From Aegilops tauschii subsp. strangulata (taxonomy: Eukaryota > Streptophyta > Magnoliopsida > Poales > Poaceae), in assembly GCF_002575655.3 (NCBI RefSeq), contig NC_053038.3, positions 148,320,885 through 148,384,884 of the forward strand: a stretch of DNA of 64,000 nt, written 5' to 3'. Below, piece after piece: positions 46,825-57,088 of this stretch (the stretch's first letter is position 1; every line of letters begins with the position of its first letter). The notes below the pieces were generated by a model that was given only the letters and a program-made list of their open reading frames with translations, did not search any database and was not told the origin of the DNA. A program made the position numbers and the translations under genes.

Positions 46825-49459
46825 ATGGCGCCACGCAAAGTCAAGACTTCCTCAGCACCGGCTTGGTATGAGCCGGCCCTTGAGGCGCCCACCGTCACGG
46901 AGAAAAGCCTCGCCTCCGTGCGCCTGCTGATGGCGGGCGTGAGCAATGAGTGGGGGCGACCGAGCTCCGGCTTGCCTCCGACGTGCCGGAGCCCGAGGGA
47001 AGCACCTTCTTCCCCTTCTTCTCGAGCGCCGTCGCCGTCGGGTTGGTTCCTCCCTTCGCTGATTTCTTTTATGAAGTCCTCGACCACTACGGTCTGCACG
47101 CGTTGCATCTCCATCCCAACTCTGTTCTCCTCCTGTCCATCTTCGCCTACTACTGTGAGGCATACCTGGGCGTGATGCTGTCTGTGGCGTTGCTTCGCCA
47201 TTTCTTCTTCCTTCGTGTCAGCGAGGGTCACATCTCCGGATGCGCTAACTTCGTCGCATGCGGCAAGGCCAACTCGATCTCGAGCACCGGGAAGAGGGCC
47301 GACAACATCCGATCCAAATGGGTCATGATGGATGCCCAGCGTGCCGATCCGCGCCTGGCGTTGCCGACAGAGGCGCCCCGGCTGGGAAAGGGGTGGCCCA
47401 AGGCGGAGCTTGTCGACGAGCGGGCATCGTCAGTGTTGGGGCAGATGATGACCGACCTGAAGCCGGGCAACGCGAGGGCGGCCAAGATAACGGGGGCGAT
47501 GCTCCTGAGGGAGTTCTTGATGCACTCCAGGCGCGCGCGCCCCCTCTGGGAGCTTGAAGAAGAGGAGAACAAGACCCGCCTGAGGCCAGGGGACCTGCCT
47601 GGCGATGAATTGGACGCCGTCCTGCGCCTCATAGTCGGGGACAACTAGGAGTACCCGCCTAGCGCCTTCGTTCCCCTGTTCCAACGCAGGGACCGGGAGG
47701 AATTCGTCGCCTCCAGGCCGACTTTTGATGCGCGCGGGCTGGTGCCGCCAGCGCTTCCGGGAGCTCCTTCGGCGCAGAAACCGGTGGAGGTGTCTTCTAG
47801 CGAGTCCCGCGGAGAGGGGGGGGGGAGGAGGTGGACTCGGAGAAGACACTGGAAGAGTTGGGGGAGACTTCCCCTCTGAGCAAGGCCGAGATTCTCCGCG
47901 CCCTTCCTGATGATGCCGAGGCCGACGCCTACCAAGGGGGGAGGGAGCAACCCCTCATCCCGACGAAGGGTAGGTCGTCGCTGGTGGCCCGTGGTGCCGC
48001 CTCCACCCTAACACCTCCTGGGGCTAGATCCCGTTCTGCCTCCGCACCGCCTGGCGCCGCCAGAGCCCGAACGCTTGCCCCTCAGGTCCTGATGCTATCA
48101 GGCTTCAAGCTTCCCAAGCGAAAGGTGGAGTATTTCGCGGTGCACCGGTAGGTGCCTTGAGCTTTGCTTTATCCCTGCTGGTACTTGTTATTTCCTGACG
48201 CTCGCCCTTGGTTGATCAGGCCAACATCTTCGGCAAAGAAGAGGAAGGAAGATACGGCGGTCGTGCCCCCCTCCGCGGAGAAAGGAGGCAGCAGTGCCCG
48301 CATCTCCCCAGCCCGGTCGTCCTCGCGGGGCCAAGAGGAACGTCGCCGCGTGGAATCAGCCCCCATGGCCTCGCTGGCTCCGGAGGTGCCGGCGCTTGGC
48401 GTGGCTGACAAGGTCCCAGCTGCTCCAGGGCCCGCGGTCTCCCAAGCCCTGGTGACGATGTCGCTTCCTCCTACTGCTGCACCTCCACTCCCTGGTTCTT
48501 CTGCTCCTGCTGCTGTCTTGGAGCGTGCCCTTTCGGAGATGACCCAGCTGCAGGTGGATCTCCTAAGCGCGGACCCGTGCCTGGTGGCCGGGCGTCTGGA
48601 GTTGGCCTCTGGCTGGCTTCACTCCGACCTGGCGGTTCGCGCGGCGCTGGGCCAGGCTGCTGCGGCTTTCGAGAAGGAGAAGCAAGGAGCCGCCAGCGCT
48701 GCAGCCAATCATGAGACGGCGCTGAAAGACGCCAAGGCCGCCCGTGACCGCTGCCAAGTGCTGGAGGGCGAGTTGCAGAGCCTACGCGACAAGCACGCTG
48801 AAGAGGTACGCTGCCGCCACGCAAAGGAGGTGGAGATGAAGGCCCGGGAGGAAGCCGTCAAGAACCGTGATGCTGAGCTGGCGGAGCTGGGGAAGAAGCA
48901 AGCCGCTGAGCGCAACCGGTTGGAAGAGTTGGAGCGGAAGATAGGGACGAGGGAGGCCGATCTTGATGCCAAGGCGCGAGTCCTGGATGAAGACCGCGTG
49001 GCCTTCGCCGATCTCGAGAAGAGATCTCGCAAGGCGCTGAAGACGCTTTACGAGCACGGCCTGGAGAAGCCTCTGGACACCGACGAGGACGGCCCCGCCC
49101 AGCTGCTTCCTCTCGTGGTGAAGGTGCTTGAGGAGGTCGTTGATGGCCTCGGTCCCATGGCGGAGGCAGAAGCTCACGTCTTGTCTTCAGCCGCACTGAC
49201 TCGCGTCTTCAGCCAACTGCACCTCCGCGACCCCAACGCTCACCTTGACGAGCTGCTGGAGCCTGTGGCTGAAGATCACTGCGAAGCCGCCGCCGCAGCT
49301 GTACAAGGTCAACTGGAGGCCTTGCTGGGGAGGTTCCGCGGCTTTGTCTCCGATCCTCTGTCTGACGACGCCGCGGATCCTGCGGCTGGTGGTGAAGGTG
49401 AGAACATCATTGCCCATGGGGGAGCACCTTCCGCAGGCGATGGCGATATCCAGGGGTGA
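46825..49459 (+). pseudogene. Antisense ORF of the Tat-like element (gypsy-type transposon domain plus coiled coil)
   Basis: The start is MAPRKVKTSSAPAW at 46825. A +1 shift near 46950 moves to the frame with GSTFFPFFSSAVAVGLVPPFADFFYEVLDHYGLHALHLHPN (46950-47648), which I recognise as the putative gypsy-type transposon (Transposase_28-like) domain. A TAG at 47646 and further shifts follow; 47831-48151 is a Pro/Ser-rich linker, then a probable intron to about 48220. The last part (to 49459) is a long Glu/Ala/Arg-rich coiled coil (HAEEVRCRHAKEVEMKAREE). Similar proteins are widespread in grasses. The strand opposite to gag and the domain order fit the known antisense ORFs of Tat elements; their role is unknown. 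Confidence 0.7.
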
Positions 49460-49602
49460 CCTGCGGCTATTCTTCCCGTTTCGTTCCTGCAAGATATATC
49501 AGGCCTCGTGGAGGCGTTTAGACTTTTCATTTGGTATTGTGAGAACAATATGCTTGTAATATTTGATTCGAGATTTTGCGTTTTCCTTCCTATTTGCTTT
49601 GT

Positions 49603-49930
49603 TCTACATCGGCAGAGCCCGGCCCCGCGCATACCTCAACCGCCATTGGGCCGACCGGAGACCAGGACGGTCCAAGGAGTGAGGGGCTACATGACCAGTT
49701 AGGCTCCTGAGTCGCGATGCTCAGGAGTCCCCCTTGACGCACAAACATCATATAGGGAGAGTTCGTGAGGATAGATTAATGTTCTACGTCGGCAGAGCCC
49801 GGCCCCGCGCATACCTCAACCGCCATTGGGCCGACCGGAAACCAGGACGGACCAAGGAGTGAGGGGCTACGTGACCAGTTAGGCTCCTGAGTCACGATGC
49901 TCAGGAGTTCCCCTTGACGTGCAAACAATT
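49603..49930. repeat. Two ~179-bp direct repeats in the Tat-like element
   Basis: TTCTAC(A/G)TCGGCAGAGCCCG starts at 49603 and again at 49782, with nearly identical 145-bp bodies ending GATGCTCAGGAGT. A degenerate third copy lies at about 50460-50590. Confidence 0.88.
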
Positions 49931-51496
49931 TCCATACCTGCCCTCGCCGAGGCCTCGGGAGGGGCGCGCGACGCCCAGGTCCGGGGGACCTGGTTGGGTG
50001 GCGTGCGCTTGGGCGTGACCCGAGCGCAGCCCCCGTGCCCAGCCCCCTCGTGCGACTCTCCCGAGGGAAAGCATCGTGGTGAGGCTGGGCGCTGAGCTAT
50101 GGGCTCCCTAAGGTTGGTGCGACCGTGGGGCCGCCCTCAGTTGTTTATCACCAGCGCGGAGCATAGTGCTTCTGCTTGTGCACGGGCATAGCCGCTCCTC
50201 GGCAGTGTCGACAGCCAGCGCAGAGCATGCTGCTTCCACTTGGGCGTGGGATGAGGGGCCCCTCCGGGAGGAGCCCTCGGGGCGTGTACAGCCCCGCCCT
50301 GACACGTGGCTTGCACGGCAGGGCTACGAGGTGTATCTGGGCACTCGTGAGCCAGCGCGGGACTCACGAGGCCCTACCTCAAGGCGGGTTGCACCTGGTC
50401 TTGAGTCTTGGTGACCTGTATGTCCCTGCAAGGCGGTGAGATGCAAGCACTCTACGTCCTCAGGTCCCGGCCCTCGAGCGAGCTCAGCCGCCGCTGGTAT
50501 GCCAGGTCACGATGCCGTGGTCAAGGCCAGGGGGTGAGGGCTAGAGAGCCAGTAAGAGCTCCTGAGTCGCGATGCTCAGGAGCCCCCCTTTTAACGTGCA
50601 AGCGAATTGCATAGGATGAAAAGACCCGTGGCGGGCGGCAATCGAGCGGGCGATAGCCGTTGGCAGGCTAAGCATGGATAGCAGATCAACTTGGATAAAT
50701 GCAGGAAGATACATGCCACTGGGTCCGGCTCGAGCGGCTTGGGGATGATGCAGCCCGAGGGGCGCCCCCAGCAAGGTAAGCTAAAGACATAAGCAAAAGG
50801 GATACATGCCACAGGGACGGACCCATGTGGCCAGGGAATAATGCAGCCCGAGGGGCGCTCCCAGCTTAAACAAGCTCGGAAGATGTCACCTGGTTCTGTA
50901 GACGAAGTAGAGTTGGTGCAGCTGAAGGCGTGCGTTGAAGAAACGACTCCTTATGAGCCACCGGGACCCTGAGCCTCAGGAGGCTCTGGGGGCTCGGGAG
51001 GTTCCCTGAAGACCGTCTCCATCTCCTCTAGGACGGCGTGGTACCTGACCTCCTGAGCCGCCAGGACACGCCGCAGGTCGCGTTGGTAGGCTGACGCCAC
51101 GCTCGGCAAGCCGAAGGACATGCGAACGTAGCTGTGTGGTGGGCCCTCGCAGCGGCCCACACACGATGGCCAGAAGCGCTACTGAGATGCGGCCCCGTTG
51201 AGCCCGGGGACGTCGATGCAGACACGCAGCCCAGCATCCTCGCCAGGATGCGGAGCTGCGCCTCGTGAGCGGCTGTCGCCGCGCATGGCCCTTGCATCTT
51301 GCAGTTCCTGAGTGGTCTTGGTGATGAACTCCTGAGTGGTGGGAACTCCTTGCCCTGTGCTCTCCTGAGGGTCACGTTCCGCGAAGCACGCCTCCAAGTG
51401 GTGCCCAAGCGCCTCCCTCGTGAGGTTGGCAAGGTCTGAGGCCCTCCAAAAGAGAGCCCCCGAGCCCGGCCTAAGGAGGGCGCCGGGCACGCCTTC
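49931..51496 (-). other. Region where reverse transcriptase and integrase are missing
   Basis: I find no RT (no F/YxDD), RNase H or integrase motif on either strand. Short minus-strand frames (50951-51160 with SYVRMSFGLPSVASAYQRDL; 51179-51490) look like decayed internal sequence of unknown origin. Confidence 0.5.
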
Positions 51497-52249
51497 CTAT
51501 GCGATGGAGGGAGGCACCCCTGGAGCGGGCGCTGATCCTGACGAGGCTCCTGCCGCGACGCCATCCTCCTGAGGTCCTGCACGGCGCGGCTGCTTCTTCT
51601 TGGGGATGGCCTCCGGAGGGCCTTCATTTCTGCTGTCGGGGTCGTCGATTGCTGCGGCTTGAAAGGTGCACTCGAGGGAGCACACCGCATCCCTCTCTTC
51701 ACACGGGACCATGATGATTCCTCCGCTTCCTGGCATCTTGAGAACGTTGTAGCCGTGATGAGTGACTGCCATGAACTTGGCCAGGGCTGGATACCCGAGG
51801 ATGGCATTGTACGGCAGGCAGATGTGTGCGACGTCGAAGTCGATGAGCTCGGTGCAGTAGTTCTTGCGCTCCCCGAAGTTGACAGGCAAGCGGACCTGCC
51901 CTATCGGTGTGGTGGAACCGTCGGTCACTCCTGAGAAAGGCTTGGTGGGCTGGAGCTGTTCATATGGCACTTGGAGGTTGTCGAACATGTCGACGGACAG
52001 GACGTTGAGCCCTGTGCCGCCGTCGATGAGGGTCTTTTTGACCTGCACATTGCTGATGACTGGGGAGCACAGCATAAGGAGGGCGCCAGCGGTGGCTGCG
52101 CACTTGAGCTGTTCCGCCAAGTTGAAACTGATGGCGCATTGGGACCACTTGAGCGGGCGCGTGGCCTCGAGCTTGGGGAGCACCGCGTTCACCTCGCGAG
52201 CGAACTGTTTGAAGATGCGCTGAGAGGCTGGGGCTTGGGCGCCGCCCAA
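51497..52249 (-). CDS. Retropepsin region of the Tat-like element
   Basis: 251 codons without a stop. The protease core is seen in VKKTLIDGGTGLNVLSVDMF, where the active-site triplet reads DGG rather than the usual DTG or DSG, and in AILGYPALAKFMAV. Upstream is a segment typical of the gag-protease joint (KWSQCAISFNLAEQL). A basic, Pro-rich tail ends the frame. DGG-type triplets occur in some plant gypsy relatives, so activity cannot be judged. It is in a different frame from gag. With no RT downstream it could only act on gag. Confidence 0.75.
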   Translation of the reverse strand: MGGAQAPASQRIFKQFAREVNAVLPKLEATRPLKWSQCAISFNLAEQLKCAATAGALLMLCSPVISNVQVKKTLIDGGTGLNVLSVDMFDNLQVPYEQLQPTKPFSGVTDGSTTPIGQVRLPVNFGERKNYCTELIDFDVAHICLPYNAILGYPALAKFMAVTHHGYNVLKMPGSGGIIMVPCEERDAVCSLECTFQAAAIDDPDSRNEGPPEAIPKKKQPRRAGPQEDGVAAGASSGSAPAPGVPPSIA

Positions 52250-52587
52250 GATGCAGGCGATCGCACACAGCTCCTGGAAGCCCCCAGCCCCCTCGTCCTG
52301 ATGGTGGTCGTCGTTCCTTCTTGGTGGCGGCAGCGGGGGAAGACCGGTGTTGCCCTGGGGGCGATCCTCACGAGGCGGGTCCCTCCAGGCGCCCTTGCGA
52401 GGTTGGTCCTGCCAGCGGTCCTCACGAGGCCAGTCGCGCCACTCCTGGCGCGGGCCACGGTCGTCCCGGCATCCGCCTCCTCGTCCTCCTCCGCGGCCGT
52501 AGCCCCGGTCGTTGCGCTCGGGGCGTCGACCGTAGCGTCCTTCCCGTATGGCTCTGAGCTCTTGACAGTCGCTGGTGTTGTGGGTGT

Positions 52588-53960
52588 TCAGGTTGTGGAA
52601 GGCGTAGAACAGTCGGCCGTTCTTGGATGACTCGGGTGATCTCTGCCCGCCTTGGTGTCGGGCTCCGCTGCGAGCACATCTACCTCCTTGTGTTTCACGT
52701 CCTTGGCCTTCTTCTCCTCCGCGCCCATGGCTGGCAGCTCAAGGAGAGAGAGGCGCCCCTCCTCAGCTCTTGCGCACTTGGTCGCCAGGTTGAACAACTC
52801 CTGAGAGGTGCAGAGCTCCTCGTGGATGGCGAGCTCTTCCTTCATCTTGATGTCACGGACGCCGTCGGAAAACGCGGAGATGATGGCCTCGTCCGTGACC
52901 TTGGGGATCTCGAGGCGGGTGTTGTTGAAGCGCTGGATGTACTTCTGGAGGGTCTCTCCTGGTTGTTGCTTGATGCGGCGCAGATCACCCGCGGCCGGTG
53001 GGCGGTTGCGAGTGCCCTGGAAGTTGGCGACGAAGTGGTCGTGCATCTCGTCCCAGGAGGAGATCGAGCCGTGCTGCAGGTTCAGGAGCCAGGAGCGAGC
53101 TCCATCCTTGAGAGACATGGGAAACCAGTTCGCCATGACTTTTTCGTCACTGTTGGCTGCTTCGATGCTCAGCTCATAGAGCTGCAGGAACTCCGCGGTG
53201 TCGGCGGTGCCGTCGTAGCGAGGAGGTAGATCCGGCTTGAACTTGCCTGGCCAGGCGACGCTATGCAGCTCGGGGTGAAGGCGCGGCAGCCGGCCGTGGT
53301 TGCCGGGGCCTGCTTCGGAGGTGGAGCTTGGTCTTGACGAGGTCCACGCTGCGCCGCTGCGGGCGGTGCGCGGTCTTGACGAGGTGGCGCAGGGAGCGCA
53401 GGTGCAGCTTCTCGCGGCCGCGGGATTTCTTGGCAGCTTCTCTCTTCGCGTGCGGGCGCCGGGCGCGGCGGATCACACCGCGGAGCCGCGCGCCTTGGTG
53501 CCAAGGCACCGTCTTGGGGCTGAGGTGGTGGAGGCACGCCATGAGCTCTGTCGCCCGCGGCTGGTTGAGGGGGAGGCAGAGAGTGGGACGGCGCCGGAGA
53601 GCCCCCTGCGGCGCGGATGAGCTCGGCAACGCAGTCGAGCCACTCCTCGTAGAGGTCGTCGACGGGGCGGTAGCACAGGGGCTCGTTCGCCGCGAGGAGC
53701 GCGGCCCGTGCCTCCATGGGAGCGCGGTGCGCGTGAGACGAAGAACCGGCAGGGGTCAGTGATGGAGTAGCGGTGCGGCCGTCCTGCCACACCGAAGGAT
53801 GCAGCGAGGACGCCTGCTGCTCGTTCCCTGCCGGGTCGGTGCCAGCGTTGGCGGCGGGAGACGGAGAACGACGAGGTGGCCCGCCAACGGGAGCCGTCTG
53901 AGCGACGCGGGCGGTGAGGGCAGCCCGACGCTTAGCTCGAGCACGACGAGCGTCCGCCAT
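52588..53960 (-). pseudogene. gag of the Tat-like element
   Basis: The start ATG is 53958-53960 (MADARRARAKRRAALT). A long Pro/Ala/Arg-rich part is followed by the retrotransposon gag domain, WFPMSLKDGARSWLLNLQ through FNNTRLEIPKVTDEAIISAF (52700-53136). A frameshift near 53270-53340 separates the two. The domain's frame is open upstream to about 53260, so a single shift explains the break. The C-terminal end (to 52588) is charged. The CCHC knuckle usual in gag is not seen. Confidence 0.8.
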
Positions 53961-54033
53961 GGAGACGATGGAGCGACGGAGCGACGAACTGATGGAAGGG
54001 AAGCTATGGTGCACCCCTACCTGGTGCACCAAA

Positions 54034-54967
54034 TGTCGGATGTGGGGTTCCGGCAAACCCTTAAGGTTCGAACACTGGGGTGCGCGCGAAGTCTTTCCCT
54101 CCTACCGATCTACGCCCTAGCCCGCTAAGATCTCGCGGACGAACTCGACGAACTCGCAACACAGAAAGACACGAGGTTTATACTGGTTCGGGCCACCGTT
54201 GTGGTGTAATACCCTACTTCAGTGTGGTGGTGGTGGATTGCCTCTTGGGCCGATGGTGAACAGTACAAAGGGAAGAACAGCCTCCTGAGGTTGAGGTGTT
54301 CTTGTGCCTGGCTAACTTGTGTGGGTGAGAGCTGGGTGAATTGCTCGATCGGGTTGGATCAAGCTAAGATGAGATGCCTCTACTATGGTGGCTAGCTCTA
54401 CTTATATAGGCCCTGGTCCTCTTCCCAAATATCGAGCGGGAAGGGAGCCAACAACGGCAGGCAAATTTGAAGGGGGGCAGCTAGTACAAGCTATCCTGAC
54501 AAAAGCGGTCTTCGCGTGCGAAAAGCTCTGGTGGTGACGCTGCCTTGGGCTCCACGATGACCGCCGCCTTGCCGTCCTCCTGGTCTTGGTCTCGTTGCAC
54601 CAATATACCAACCTTTGCCTGATGCCTCGGTACTCTTCGCCTGCGCTGGCCTCCTTAGCACCAAAGAGGTAATAAGGACGCTGCACGCGCTGGCGCCCGG
54701 CTGGCGCCCGCCTGGTGTCGTGCGTCATGGCTCACGTCACCAGGGCCTCGTGAGGTTTGCCCCGCCTTGATATCTCCACCCCACGTGAGCCTGCCTGGCT
54801 AGGCTACTCCAGAGGAGGTCTTGTGTCGTCCGCCTCGCGAGGCTTGGACCCTCGCGAGAGTCTTGGATGCCTTGTTGATGAAGATGGGTCGTATGACCTA
54901 CTTTCTTAGCCATGCCGTGGGCCGCAGGCAGGCATGTCTGGGGACCCCCGTTCCCAGAACGCCGACA
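54034..54967 (-). repeat. 5' LTR of the Tat-like element (934 bp)
   Basis: Bounded by TGTCGG and CCGACA and followed by the target copy CATGG (54968-54972). On the minus strand a possible primer-binding site, TTTGGTGCACCAGG, begins directly after the LTR at 54033. Confidence 0.93.
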
Positions 54968-54972
54968 CATGG

Positions 54973-55607
54973 TATGGACTCTGCTTGTATGTTTTTTCTG
55001 AATGGATACTTACATGTGTATAGCTCTGTGTTGCCTCCTATGTTTGCTGTTCACCCTGGTGTATGGGTGCGGGTGGTGTCACCCTTGGCACATGCAGCAA
55101 TGCATCTCTTGGAGGGAGCAATGTTGACGAAGATCTTCGTCTCTCATTGTACGGCCGTCTCCCCTCAGATTTGTTGTGAGGTTGCACCTATCTATATGGC
55201 TCATATCTTGTACTTTGGAACCTGCTAGAGTGGCCAAAATTTCTGTCTCTTTGGCCTGGTCTTCCCGTTGCAACCGCTTTTGCAGCACGGATGGTTGATG
55301 TTGACGGAGCGACTGGTGAAAGCTTGTGTGTCCTTGCCTTTCTGCATGCGCTAGGGAAGGAAAACATTTGTTGTTGGGGAAATTGTTGACCTTGTTGCAA
55401 CCCAGCAGTGGCAAAGCTTGTATTCCCAGATATCGGTGTTTGCTGCATAGAAGAACCTGTCCGTGCTTCTGATGATTCTGGTGTAGCTTGAAATCTGCCT
55501 GTATTGTTGAAGTATCCAGGTGCTATTTCTGGTGTCACCCAATCAGGCGGCGCCCCATGTCTGCTTCGCTCATGAAACTCTCGCTGCGTGTGCCGCCTTG
55601 CATGTTT
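54973..55607 (-). pseudogene. FAR1/MULE-type transposase gene of MEGA, 5' part
   Basis: The exon starts at 55607 after the acceptor TTGCAG and encodes HARRHTQREFHE, then GAPPDWVTPEIAPGYFNNTGRF, a Gln/Ser-rich stretch and a Lys/Arg part. I recognise it as the N-terminal extension of grass FAR1-like MULE transposases. In-frame stops occur near 55188 and 55035. The exon would continue across the target duplication to the donor GTATTG at 45601, so removal of the gypsy element would leave the exon end intact. Further 5' exons must exist but I cannot place them. Confidence 0.65.
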
Positions 55608-56672
55608 CTGCAATGACATTCAAGAGTTTTGGGATTAATCATTTCTGCATTTTCTTGTATACATGCTATGGGTAACATGTCATGCACTGAAGGCAATGTA
55701 CAATTTTAACTTGCATCACTGGGCGTTATTAAAATTTGTTCTCTATTTTGTATCTGGGTTAGTTTTCAGTCGAACTGATGAACATACATGTTCAACACTG
55801 ATGTACTGATTTTTAGCATTGCTTGCAAACTGAACATTGAACTTCAGATATGTATTGATATGCATATATATATATATATATAACTGATGCATGTCTTCTC
55901 TTTTTTTCATCTATAACTTATGCAACTACACTAGAAGTACTCCTAGTTTATGTATCATTGAACTTACTTTATAACAAGTGTATATTTTTTCAACAACATT
56001 CTTTTACTAGTTCGAACTGATGCAACTACACGACATGCACTAGTAGAAACAACATCATACAACTTGCAGTGGTAGCTGAACCTTATATATAAACCTAGTA
56101 GCTACTTGGACTGATGGATAAGTCTAAGTTTTTTGGCTTGAACTGAAGCTAGCATATTAGAGGTACTGACAGTAACCTTGACATCCAAATTGTGCATCAG
56201 TTGGCAGGGGTGTAATGAACTGATCAAGCATTTGCAATGTACTATCATGTTCTTCTTCATAGGAACATGTGTCACTGATGCAGCACACATGTAGTACTGA
56301 TGAATCTGATAGTGTAAGATGTAGGCAGAGCATAGTGTGTGCAATTTTTAAACTGAATCTTCTTCATTGCAGGACTGATGAACTCAACACAAACGTGGTA
56401 TTTTTTCTTCAGGCAACCCCAGACATGAAAAGGTTTTTTGAACTGATTCAATTTTTGAGGAAAAATAGTGTGGGAAGCAGACATCACCTCCAGTGGATTG
56501 TTCTCGGATCTGACTTCTTCTTCTTCCTCTCGTGGGCGGCATAAGGGCATGTTCTTGGGAGGCGGCGCCATTGATGTAGGCAAGGAGCTTGGGGAGACGA
56601 CGTCGCTCCTGCTTGTGGTGGATGTCCAGCGATGAGGTCCGGGGAGGCAGCAGCTGGCGCGGATCACTGGCC
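55608..56672. other. Right subterminal AT-rich region of MEGA
   Basis: No gene seen. Very dense in the ACTGATG motif (for example 55773, 55802, 56014, 56107, 56139, 56217, 56294, 56374 and 56439). 56274-56550 is open in minus frames but without a recognisable domain. It is probably the 5' leader and promoter side of the transposase gene. Confidence 0.5.
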
Positions 56673-56873
56673 CGGCGAAGGAGCCCCGGCGAGGGAGGGA
56701 GGCAGCAAGCGCGGGATCACTGTCCCGGTGAAGGAGACCCGGCGAGGGAGGGAGGCGGCTGGCGCAGATCACGGCTCCGGTGAAGGATCCTGGTGAGGAA
56801 GGGGATGGCGGCGGTGGATCCGTCCCGGCGAAGGATTCCGGCGAGGAAGGGGATGGCGGCGGTGGATCCGTCG
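56673..56873. repeat. Four ~50-bp GC-rich tandem repeats near the right end of MEGA
   Basis: The unit begins CGG(C/T)GAAGGA and contains GGCGAGG(A/G)A and GGATC. Copies start at 56673, 56726, 56778 and 56826. The GC-rich end recalls those of X1 and X2. Confidence 0.85.
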
Positions 56874-57027
56874 TCGGCCAGTCACGGCGCCGCGAGCTCC
56901 CTCGCTCCGGCTGCCGTCGTCGCTCGCTCGCCCGCGACGGCTACCTCCAGCGGAAGAAGGCGGGTTGGGTTCGGGCTGGCTCAGGGGGATTCTACTGTGT
57001 AGGCGCTTCGCGCCTTTATAGGGCCGG

Positions 57028-57071
57028 GGGTAACAGAATATTATTCTGTTACTAGTAAGAGAATAGTCCAG
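57028..57071 (-). repeat. Right terminal inverted repeat of MEGA
   Basis: Read inward it starts CTGGACTATTCTCTTAC and matches the left repeat at 39 of 44 bases, with the same palindrome (one mismatched pair) and TATTCTGTTACCC. CCCTATATATA follows outside. Confidence 0.9.
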
Positions 57072-57088
57072 CCCTATATATATATACG

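Larger units (their letters stand above)
45607..54967 (-). mobile_element. Non-autonomous Ty3-gypsy (Tat-like) element with antisense ORF
   Basis: LTRs at 45607-46529 and 54034-54967 start TGTCGG and end CCGACA, with a perfect CATGG target duplication. On the minus strand it encodes gag (52588-53960) and a retropepsin (51497-52249), but I find no reverse transcriptase, RNase H or integrase in the 4.9 kb that should hold them. The plus strand there carries a long antisense ORF with a putative gypsy-type transposon (Transposase_28-like) segment. Antisense extra ORFs are known in grass Tat-lineage elements. It splits the MEGA transposase gene, so it inserted after that gene was in place. Confidence 0.92.
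23740..57071. mobile_element. MEGA: 33.3-kb MULE-like transposon with FAR1-type transposase and cargo genes
   Basis: The two ends are 44-bp inverted repeats matching at 39 positions. Each contains a 24-bp palindrome of the form TATTCT(G/C) + 10 bp + CAGAATA and then TATTCTGTTACCC. Between them lie a FAR1/MULE transposase gene, a Ulp1-like protease gene, a B3 gene, two 3'-5' exonuclease copies, an Arg-rich ORF, two U6-type RNA cassettes and a CpG-rich tandem array. Removing the Angela-type LTR (1.2 kb) and the gypsy insertion (9.4 kb) leaves about 22.8 kb. CCCTATATATA is found next to both ends, but TA repeats make the target duplication uncertain. MULEs carrying Ulp1-like genes (Kaonashi type) are known in plants; this larger cargo set is not one I know. 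Confidence 0.8.

Noticed and set aside
23740..57071. Helitron as an explanation for the gene-rich element
   Set aside because: Clear terminal inverted repeats and a FAR1/MULE transposase; no Rep/helicase protein and no TC...CTRR ends.
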